Positions 5,417 through 10,975 of a stretch of DNA of 12,411 nucleotides are shown here, piece by piece. The position numbers and the translations under genes are program-made. The stretch comes from CALAED01 sp937891035 (GTDB lineage Bacteria; Actinomycetota; Actinomycetes; Streptosporangiales; Streptosporangiaceae), in assembly GCA_035642125.1 (NCBI GenBank), contig DASQSZ010000116.1, positions 1-12,411 on the forward strand, in the 5' to 3' direction. Each line of letters begins with the position of its first letter. The first letter of the stretch is position 1. The notes below the pieces were generated by a model. That model was not told the DNA's origin. It made no database searches and saw nothing but the letters and a program-made list of their open reading frames with translations.

Positions 5417-7165
5417 CTACTTACAGAGTTTCTGGGTGGCGGTGCTGGCCTGGATGCCGTTACCACCGCCCTGGCCGGGCTGAGCGGCGCCGAAGGCCGG
5501 GGCCAGCACCGTGACCTTTTTGGCGCCCTTCCAGGACGAGCCCACGATCACCTCGATCGTGGCGCCGAGTGACGTGCTCCGCTTGAGCCGCGCACCCGGG
5601 ATGGCGGCGGCGAGCGTCCTCGCCGAGTCCGCCCTGGCCGGTCCGTACTGGATGACGGTCGCCTTGCGGCCGGTGGTCTTCGCCGTGCCCGGCACCACGA
5701 CCGCCCCGAAACCGGCCGCGCGCAGTTGCCCGGCCGCCCTGCGGGCGAGCCCCGGCGTGCCGACGCCGTTCAACACCCGGACGGTGATCTTGTTCGGCGG
5801 CACGGTCAGCCCTTGCTGCTGCCTGCCGCCGGGCGGCGTAGCGGTGGCCGATGCCGCGGGAGCGGGCGCGGGCGGCCTGATGACCGGTCGATCCTTCTTG
5901 ATCTGGTCGAACAGCGCGCCGGCCGCGCGGCCGTCCCACAGCACGGTGGACTGCGGCGCCGACCCGCCGAAGGAGGCGACGTGGCCGGCGTTGGCCAGCG
6001 GCACATCGGCGAAGACGACGCTGTCGGTGGTCAGGTCACGTAGCTGCCTGGCCAGCGGATTGGCGTTCTTGGCTAGGTCGGGGTCGACGCGCACGCTCTT
6101 CAGTGAGGCGTTCAGGAACCTGGTGAACTTGATCGGGTCGGCCACCGTCGACGTGCTGAGGGCCTGGTGCATCATCGCGGCCATGAACTGCTGCTGGCGG
6201 CCGATGCGCGACAGGTCGCTGCCGCCGGTGAGGCTGTAGCGGGCGCGGGCGAAGGCGAGGCCCTCGATGCCGTCGAGATGGTTCTTGCCCGCGGGCAGCC
6301 GCAATCCCGACCTCGGGTCGTTGATCGGCTGCTCGGTGCAGACCGTGACTCCGCCGAGCGTGTCCACCATCTTGACGAAACCGAGGAAGTTCACCTCGAC
6401 GTAGTGATCGATCCGGATGCCGGTGGCCCGTTCGATCGTCTTGACCGTCAGCGACGGGCCGCCGAACTGGTAGCTCCAGGTCAGCTTGCCCGGGCGGTCG
6501 GGGACATGGGCCCCCCGCGCGCCCTCCGAGCCGTTCGAGCGATGGGCCGGGATGGTCACGAGCGAGTCGCGTGGCAGGTTGACGATGGTCACCTTGTCGT
6601 GCTGGGCCGACAGATGGAGCAGCATCATCGTGTCCGAGCGGGCGCCTTCGTCGCGGCCCAGATGCATCCGGGAGATCTGCTCGCGGGACAACCCCTCACG
6701 CCGGTCCACCCCGGTGATCAGGATGTTCATGGCGCCCTCGGGGCCGGTGCCCGGCCGGTTGCCGAGCCCCTGGAACGGGTCGACCTTCTTGACGCTGTCG
6801 GTCACATAGCCCTGGAACGCCCAGGCCACGCCGGAGGTGGCCAGCACGATCCCGGACATCACCGCGGACACGGTGAGCGTGCGGCGCTTCTTGCGGATGT
6901 CCCTGGCACTGCGCGGCCCCGGCGGCCCCGGGGCACTCGGCGAACCCGGCGACGCCGAGCCGGGGCCCGAGCCCGAGGCGGCGTGCCTGCGGCGCCGCCC
7001 CACCGGCACCCGCTGCGCGCGCGCGCCGTCGATCGCGACCCCGTCGACGTCCCCGTCGATCGCCAGGTCGTCGCCCACCAAGTCGTCGCCGGCCAGGTCG
7101 TCGCCCGTCGAACGTCCGCCGTGGCGTGGACGGAAGTACCGTTCGAAGGGGTCCGAATCGTCCAC
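5417..7165 (-). CDS. LytR-CpsA-Psr (LCP) family cell-wall glycopolymer ligase with LytR_C domain
   Basis: A 582-residue membrane protein. LCP enzymes move lipid-linked glycopolymers (teichoic acids, arabinogalactan, capsule) onto peptidoglycan outside the cell. Residues 1-96 are cytoplasmic, acidic and then basic and Gly/Pro-rich. RKKRR precedes one helix at about 97-118. The LCP domain spans about 147-337: MNILITGVDRREG, ARSDTMMLLHL (Asp that binds metal in family members), VNLPRDSLV (Arg contacting pyrophosphate), FLGFVKMVDTLGGVTV, GLAFARARYSL and RIGRQQQFM. A Pro/Ala linker (428-445) leads to a LytR_C domain at about 459-544 (ITVRVLNGVGTPGLARRAAG). GTG 7165 is chosen because GAGAGGG lies nine bases upstream; the frame is open to 7297 but that part overlaps the divergent gene and shows no similarity. 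It is divergent from the glycosyltransferase, fitting a joint role in envelope glycan assembly. The exact glycan is unknown. Confidence 0.92.
   Translation of the reverse strand: MDDSDPFERYFRPRHGGRSTGDDLAGDDLVGDDLAIDGDVDGVAIDGARAQRVPVGRRRRHAASGSGPGSASPGSPSAPGPPGPRSARDIRKKRRTLTVSAVMSGIVLATSGVAWAFQGYVTDSVKKVDPFQGLGNRPGTGPEGAMNILITGVDRREGLSREQISRMHLGRDEGARSDTMMLLHLSAQHDKVTIVNLPRDSLVTIPAHRSNGSEGARGAHVPDRPGKLTWSYQFGGPSLTVKTIERATGIRIDHYVEVNFLGFVKMVDTLGGVTVCTEQPINDPRSGLRLPAGKNHLDGIEGLAFARARYSLTGGSDLSRIGRQQQFMAAMMHQALSTSTVADPIKFTRFLNASLKSVRVDPDLAKNANPLARQLRDLTTDSVVFADVPLANAGHVASFGGSAPQSTVLWDGRAAGALFDQIKKDRPVIRPPAPAPAASATATPPGGRQQQGLTVPPNKITVRVLNGVGTPGLARRAAGQLRAAGFGAVVVPGTAKTTGRKATVIQYGPARADSARTLAAAIPGARLKRSTSLGATIEVIVGSSWKGAKKVTVLAPAFGAAQPGQGGGNGIQASTATQKLCK
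7064..7108. repeat. Three tandem 15-bp units inside the LCP gene
   Basis: Three imperfect copies of a 15-bp unit based on CAGGTCGTCGCC lie at 7064-7078, 7079-7093 and 7094-7108. On the minus strand they encode repeated GDDL(A/V) acidic units in the cytoplasmic tail of the LCP protein (residues 21-34). Such in-frame units can change copy number by slippage without breaking the gene. Confidence 0.8.
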
Positions 7166-7223
7166 CTGCTGCCGCCCTCTCGCCGCCCCCGAGCACGGCG
7201 CCGCCCAAGTACGTGAGTAAAAG

Positions 7224-7245
7224 ACGGCGGAAGCCGTACGATCGT
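7224..7245. promoter_or_regulatory. Hairpin plus palindrome between LCP and glycosyltransferase genes
   Basis: ACGGC-GGAA-GCCGT (7224-7237) is a perfect five-pair hairpin with a GNRA tetraloop, immediately followed by the 8-bp perfect palindrome ACGATCGT (7238-7245). Both lie in the middle of the 119-bp divergent region, so one bound protein could control both genes. No known operator consensus was matched. Confidence 0.3.
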
Positions 7246-7264
7246 TGCCTGAGACCTGGATAAG

Positions 7265-7270
7265 TACAGT
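7265..7270 (+). promoter_or_regulatory. Possible -10 box of the glycosyltransferase gene
   Basis: TACAGT fits the actinobacterial TANNNT -10 pattern. A start site about seven bases later would leave a leader of only about eight bases before the ATG at 7285, so translation would be nearly leaderless; this agrees with the absence of a strong ribosome site. The best -35 candidate (TTGCCT, 7245-7250) is only 14 bases away, which weakens the call. Confidence 0.35.
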
Positions 7271-7284
7271 AGCGTGACGCCGAG

Positions 7285-8301
7285 ATGAATCCGTCATCCC
7301 ACGCCCAGAACGCGACCGACCGCACCACCTGGCCGGCGGTTTCCCTCGTCATGCCCGTCCTCAACGAGGAACGGCATCTGACGGACGCGGTGCGGGCCAT
7401 CCTGGCCCAGGACTACCCCGGCGAACTCGAGGTGGTGCTCGCCGTCGGGCCGTCCAAGGACCGCACGCAGGAGATCGCGGAGAAGCTCGCCGCCGACGAC
7501 CCGCGCGTCATCATCGTGGCCAACCCATCCGGCCGCACGCCGCAGGGCCTCAACATCGCGGTCAAGGCCTCGCAATACTCCATCGTGGTCCGGGTGGACG
7601 GCCATTCGCTGCTGCCGCCCGACTACGTACGGGTCGCGGTCGAGACCATGGAAGAGACCGGCGCCGACAACGTCGGCGGCATCATGGCCGCCGAAGGGGT
7701 CACACCCTTCGAGAAGGCCGTGGCGCGCGCGATGACCTCGAAGATCGGGGTGGGTAGCGCACCGTTCCACGTGGGCGGCGGGGCCGGCGAGGTCGAGACC
7801 GTCTATCTCGGCACGTTCCGGCGCAGCGCGCTCGACCGCGTCGGCGGCTACGACGAGACGTTCGTCCGCGCCCAGGACTGGGAGATGAACCACCGGATCC
7901 GGCAGACCGGCGGCAAGATCTGGTTCACCCCGCGGATGCGGGTCACCTACCGGCCACGGCCCAACCTGCGTGCGCTGGCCAGGCAATACTTCGTCACGGG
8001 CCGCTGGCGGCGGGTCGTCGGACGAGAGCACCAGGGCACGTTGAACCTGCGCTACCTCGCCCCGCCGCTCACCGTGCTCGCGATGATCGCCGGCATCGGC
8101 GCCGGCGCGGTCGGCTTTTGGCCCGGGTGGCTGCTGCCCGGCGGCTATGCCGCCGCCATCACCATGGGCGCCGCGGTCACCGGTCGCGGCCTGCAGCCGT
8201 CGGCCTGGGCGCGACTGCCGCTGGTGTACGCCACGATGCACATCTCCTGGGGCTGCGGCTTCCTCACCAGCCCCCGCGGCCTCGGCCAGGCCAAGCCCTG
8301 A
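7285..8301 (+). CDS. Membrane glycosyltransferase, family 2 (ExoA-like)
   Basis: A 338-residue GT-A fold inverting glycosyltransferase. VSLVMPVLNEERHL (about 19-32) is the nucleotide-sugar-binding strand, VVRVDGHSLL has Asp105 of the metal-binding DxD-like site, VYLGTFRRSALDRVGGYDE is the acceptor region, and AQDWEMNHRIRQTGG has Asp198 as the likely base. QYFVTGRWRR follows. About three C-terminal hydrophobic segments (260-281, 284-300, 311-328) place it at the membrane. The wording resembles ExoA-type enzymes that extend a lipid-linked sugar during exopolysaccharide synthesis. Donor and acceptor are unknown; UDP-glucuronate made by the nearby Ugd is one possibility. The ATG at 7285 begins 120 bases from the LCP start on the other strand. 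The 3' end is 13 bases from the convergent membrane-protein gene. Family assignment is secure; sugar specificity is inferred only. Confidence 0.88.
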   Translation: MNPSSHAQNATDRTTWPAVSLVMPVLNEERHLTDAVRAILAQDYPGELEVVLAVGPSKDRTQEIAEKLAADDPRVIIVANPSGRTPQGLNIAVKASQYSIVVRVDGHSLLPPDYVRVAVETMEETGADNVGGIMAAEGVTPFEKAVARAMTSKIGVGSAPFHVGGGAGEVETVYLGTFRRSALDRVGGYDETFVRAQDWEMNHRIRQTGGKIWFTPRMRVTYRPRPNLRALARQYFVTGRWRRVVGREHQGTLNLRYLAPPLTVLAMIAGIGAGAVGFWPGWLLPGGYAAAITMGAAVTGRGLQPSAWARLPLVYATMHISWGCGFLTSPRGLGQAKP

Positions 8302-8314
8302 ATCTCCGCAAGCG

Positions 8315-8962
8315 CTACATCTGGTTCGGGTCGCGGCGCGGAGTGCCCCAATCGGGCGCGGTGCTAAAGCCCGGCTGCTCTTCGGGCGGCCGCCTCGTGC
8401 CGAACGGCGGCGGCTCTTCGCCCAGCGGCCTACCGTACTGTGGCGCGTGCTCGTAGGGCAGCGGCTCGGGGACCGGCTGCCGCGCGTCGTACGGCTGCTG
8501 GGACTCGTACTCGAAGGAGGAGGGGCTCAGGTCTTCGCGGGCGCGCCAGCGGGCCGGAAACAGTGAGGCGATCAGCAACAGGAGGCCGATCATCAAGAGC
8601 AGCCCCATCGCGCCGATGCTCTGGTAGCCGGCGTCCAGCTTGTTCAGGCTGTCCGGCAGTTTGCCCCCGGTGTTCCGCTGCGTCCACGACGGAGAGGCCG
8701 CCCACGCGCCGCCGAGCGCGGTGAGCGCCACACCGGGGATCAGGGAGGCGATCGGCGACAGCCGCGAGGCGACCGCGAAGGCAAGCACCACCGCGGTGAG
8801 CGCCAGGCCCGCCAGGCCGATACGGTATTCCGTGCTCGTGGGCCCGAACTGCTGCGCTCCCGACAGCGTGCGCCAGGTCCCGTACGCCAGCGCGGCCGCA
8901 ATGGCCGGAGCCAGGATCAGGCCTGCCAGGACTCCCCACCCATGCCGCGCACCGTTGGACAT
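8315..8962 (-). CDS. Four-helix membrane protein with proline-rich cytoplasmic tail, function unknown
   Basis: I do not recognise this 215-residue protein. It has four hydrophobic segments at about 9-29, 47-67, 71-89 and 116-136. With an even number of helices and a basic flank after helix 4 (FPARWRAR), both ends are likely cytoplasmic. The loop between helices 3 and 4 is polar and external, and the last 70 residues (146-215) are rich in Pro, Glu, Gln and Tyr (PYDARQPVPEPLPY, RPLGEEPPPFGTRRPP), with no predicted fold. There are no cysteines or obvious catalytic motifs. The ATG at 8962 is chosen for GAGGAG six bases upstream; a 20-residue extension to 9022 has no ribosome site. It lies downstream of purK-purE on the same strand, 227 bases after purE, so it may have its own promoter. 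Similar actinobacterial four-helix proteins with Pro-rich tails are usually annotated as hypothetical. Confidence 0.8.
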   Translation of the reverse strand: MSNGARHGWGVLAGLILAPAIAAALAYGTWRTLSGAQQFGPTSTEYRIGLAGLALTAVVLAFAVASRLSPIASLIPGVALTALGGAWAASPSWTQRNTGGKLPDSLNKLDAGYQSIGAMGLLLMIGLLLLIASLFPARWRAREDLSPSSFEYESQQPYDARQPVPEPLPYEHAPQYGRPLGEEPPPFGTRRPPEEQPGFSTAPDWGTPRRDPNQM

Positions 8963-9189
8963 CACGATCTCCTCACCAACAGGAACTCGCTGCTTAACGC
9001 ACGAGGCTATCGGCTTAGGCAAGACATGACGTCCTTTAGGGGCATTTAGGACTCACGGAGCGATGCACGCACACTGCCCGTTATGCCAACGGCGTCCGTT
9101 ACTCCATTCACCGTCATGCCATCACCGACGAGCGCCGGTCGAGACCGAGATCGGCGGCCATCACCGTCATGCCCATCACGTCGGCACCC
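8963..9189. other. Gap between purE and the membrane protein gene: direct repeats, small ORFs, TTAGG motifs
   Basis: This 227-bp stretch has no large gene. It holds a 13-bp direct repeat (TCACCGTCATGCC at 9108-9120 and 9161-9173) and three TTAGG motifs on the plus strand (9015, 9036, 9046). It also has a 5-bp inverted repeat GTCCT/AGGAC (9031-9035 and 9048-9052). On the minus strand it holds two tiny ORFs: 21 codons starting at GTG 9179 (ending 9114) and 23 codons starting at ATG 9117 (ending 9046), overlapping by ATGA. The first follows a GAGGG that overlaps the purE stop. None is proven to be used; a promoter for the downstream membrane gene is also likely here but was not resolved. Confidence 0.45.
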
Positions 9190-9714
9190 TCAGCGGACGT
9201 CTTTGATGCGGGCGCCCTTCGCCTTGGCCTGGGCGTGGAGGTCGGCCTGGAAGGCCGTCATCTTCTCGCGCAGCCGCGCGCCCCGCGCCGAATCGCTCGC
9301 GGCGAGGATGCGGACGGCGAGCAGGCCGGCGTTGCGGGCGGCGCCGACGGCCACGGTCGCGACCGGCACCCCGGCCGGCATCTGCACGATCGACAGCAGC
9401 GAGTCCATGCCGTCGAGGTGCTTGAGCGGCACCGGTACCCCGATCACCGGGAGCGGCGTGACGGCGGCGAGCATGCCGGGCAGATGCGCCGCGCCGCCGG
9501 CCCCTGCGATGATCACTCGCAACCCGCGGACGGCCGCCGCCGAGCCGTACTCGATCATGTCGCGCGGCATCCGGTGCGCGGAGACCACGTCGGCCTCGTA
9601 CGGGACGTCGAACTCTTCCAAGGCGGTGGCAGCGGCCCGCATCACCGGCCAGTCGGAGTCGCTGCCCATCACGACGCCGACGACGGGACCGGCCGGACCG
9701 GCCGGGTCGGTCAT
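9190..9714 (-). CDS. purE: N5-carboxyaminoimidazole ribonucleotide mutase, class I PurE
   Basis: A 174-residue enzyme that moves the carboxyl group of N5-CAIR to carbon 4 to give CAIR, the step after PurK in bacterial purine synthesis. Family motifs are all present: VMGSDSDWPVM (16-25), SAHRMP (45-50) with the catalytic His47, GAGGAAHLPGM (71-81), PVPLKHLDGMDSLLSIVQMP, and GVPVATVAVGAARNAGLLA. The length fits class I enzymes, which are octamers. The ATG at 9714 overlaps the purK stop by four bases (ATGA), so translation is probably coupled; GAGGG lies five bases upstream. The nine-residue Pro/Gly/Ala-rich N-terminus before the first strand is a common actinobacterial addition. Confidence 0.97.
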   Translation of the reverse strand: MTDPAGPAGPVVGVVMGSDSDWPVMRAAATALEEFDVPYEADVVSAHRMPRDMIEYGSAAAVRGLRVIIAGAGGAAHLPGMLAAVTPLPVIGVPVPLKHLDGMDSLLSIVQMPAGVPVATVAVGAARNAGLLAVRILAASDSARGARLREKMTAFQADLHAQAKAKGARIKDVR

Positions 9715-10859
9715 TGTGGCCCTCGCAGGTAGTCGGCGGCGTGCCGGGCGCGTTCCCGTACGTCGTCGAGATCGTCACCGAGCGCCGTCACATGCCCGAT
9801 CTTGCGGCCGGGCCGGACGTCCTTGCCGTAAAGGTGCACCTTGATCGCGGGATCGCGGGCCATGACGTGGGTGTAGCGCGGGTACAGATCGGCGGCGGCG
9901 CCGCCGAGCACGTTGGCCATCACGGCGTACCGCGCGGTCGGCGCCGGCGAGCCGAGCGGCAGGTCGAGCACCGCCCGCAGGTGCTGTTCGAACTGCGACG
10001 TGCGGGCGCCGTCGATCGTCCAATGGCCCGAGTTGTGCGGCCGCATGGCCAACTCGTTCACCGACACGCCGTCGCCGGTCTCGAACAGCTCGACCGCGAG
10101 CAGGCCGACGACGTCCAGCGCGCCGGCGATCTCGAGCGCGAGCCGCTGCGCGTGGGCCGCGACCTCCTCGGGCAGGCCGGGCGCCGGCGCGATCACCTCG
10201 CGGCAGATCCCGTCGCGCTGGACGGTCTCGACGATGGCGTAGGCGGCGCCCTGACCATGCGGTGACCGGGCCACCAGGGCGGCAAGCTCACGCCGGAACT
10301 CCACGTGCGCCTCGGCCAGCAGCGGCACGCCCGCCGCCGCGGCACGCGTCATGACCTCGCGCGCCTCCGCCGCGGACGCGCAGACCCACACGCCCTTGCC
10401 GTCGTAGCCGCCGTGGACCGCCTTGAGCACGATGGGCCAGCCGCCCCGCTCGGCGAAGGCGGCCACGTCGGCCTGCTCTCGTACGGGGGCGAAGCGCGGA
10501 CAGGGCACGCCGAGCGCGGTGAGGCGCTCACGCATGACCAGCTTGTCCTGGGCGTGGAGCAGGGCGGCCGAGCCGGGGCGGCAGGCCACCCCGGCGGACT
10601 CAAGCGCCCGGATGTGCGGGCCGGGCACATGTTCGTGGTCGAACGTCACCACCGCGCACCCGGCGGCGAAGCCGCGCAGGTCGGCGAGCGAGGTGTGCTC
10701 GCCGATGCGCACGTCGGAGCACACGCGGGCGGCCGAGGCGTGCGCCGAGTCGCTCAGCACCCGCAGCGGCACGCCGAGCGCGATGGCGGCCTGCTGGGTC
10801 ATGCGGGCCAACTGCCCGCCGCCCACCATCCCGACCACTGGGGCGTCACCATCCGTCAC
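9711..10859 (-). CDS. purK: N5-carboxyaminoimidazole ribonucleotide synthase (PurK)
   Basis: A 382-residue ATP-grasp enzyme that carboxylates AIR with bicarbonate and ATP to N5-CAIR, the substrate of the adjacent PurE. The pre-ATP-grasp domain starts with VVGMVGGGQLARM (8-20). HAQDKLVMRERL (102-113) and VLKAVHGGYDGKGVWV (144-159) carry the ATP-binding lysines. VELFETGDGVSVNELAMR (256-273) and RPHNSGHWTID (273-283) form the metal and substrate site, with Glu269 and Asn270 expected to bind magnesium. The C-terminal domain includes HLYGKDVRPGRKIGHV. The start is taken at GTG 10859 rather than upstream because the family fold begins a few residues in, and a -10-like TACCCT ends six bases before it, which suggests a leaderless transcript. 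It is the first gene of a purK-purE unit. Confidence 0.96.
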   Translation of the reverse strand: MTDGDAPVVGMVGGGQLARMTQQAAIALGVPLRVLSDSAHASAARVCSDVRIGEHTSLADLRGFAAGCAVVTFDHEHVPGPHIRALESAGVACRPGSAALLHAQDKLVMRERLTALGVPCPRFAPVREQADVAAFAERGGWPIVLKAVHGGYDGKGVWVCASAAEAREVMTRAAAAGVPLLAEAHVEFRRELAALVARSPHGQGAAYAIVETVQRDGICREVIAPAPGLPEEVAAHAQRLALEIAGALDVVGLLAVELFETGDGVSVNELAMRPHNSGHWTIDGARTSQFEQHLRAVLDLPLGSPAPTARYAVMANVLGGAAADLYPRYTHVMARDPAIKVHLYGKDVRPGRKIGHVTALGDDLDDVRERARHAADYLRGPQ

Positions 10860-10865
10860 GCGGAC

Positions 10866-10871
10866 AGGGTA
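10866..10871 (-). promoter_or_regulatory. Probable -10 box for leaderless purK
   Basis: On the minus strand TACCCT is followed by six bases and then the GTG start of purK, the geometry expected when transcription begins at the start codon itself. No ribosome site is visible upstream of the GTG, which supports leaderless translation. The -35 region is not clear. Confidence 0.45.
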
Positions 10872-10901
10872 GCCGGAGACCAACAATGGATCATGTCGGC
10901 C

Positions 10902-10919
10902 CGGCGGCAAGGGCCGCCG
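10902..10919 (-). terminator. Strong hairpin between acdH and purK
   Basis: CGGCGGC (10902-10908) and GCCGCCG (10913-10919) form a perfect seven-pair GC stem with a four-base loop, 43 bases past the acdH stop. It has no T-tract, as is usual for actinobacterial terminators. It probably separates acdH from the purK promoter just downstream. Confidence 0.5.
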
Positions 10920-10935
10920 TCAAGGCCGCGCCGTC

Positions 10936-10975
10936 AGGCCGAGGCGTCACAGGCCGAGGCGTCACAGGCCGAGGT
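10936..10975. repeat. 15-bp tandem repeat spanning the acdH stop codon
   Basis: AGGCCGAGGCGTCAC occurs at 10936-10950 and 10951-10965, followed by a partial third unit from 10966. The acdH stop codon (10962-10964) lies within it. On the minus strand each unit reads CTCGGCCTGTGACGC, so the terminal Leu-Gly-Leu codons and stop are repeated downstream. Looser GTCA-GGCC copies continue to 10919. This looks like replication slippage at the 3' end of the gene. Confidence 0.85.

Noticed and set aside
6167..7216. A 349-codon plus-strand open frame opposite the LCP gene
   Set aside because: No domain or ribosome site, and composition is that of an antisense shadow; the LCP protein explains the region.
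10936..10975. Short regular repeats as a CRISPR array
   Set aside because: Units are contiguous with no spacers and only 15 bp long; they are a slippage tandem repeat.
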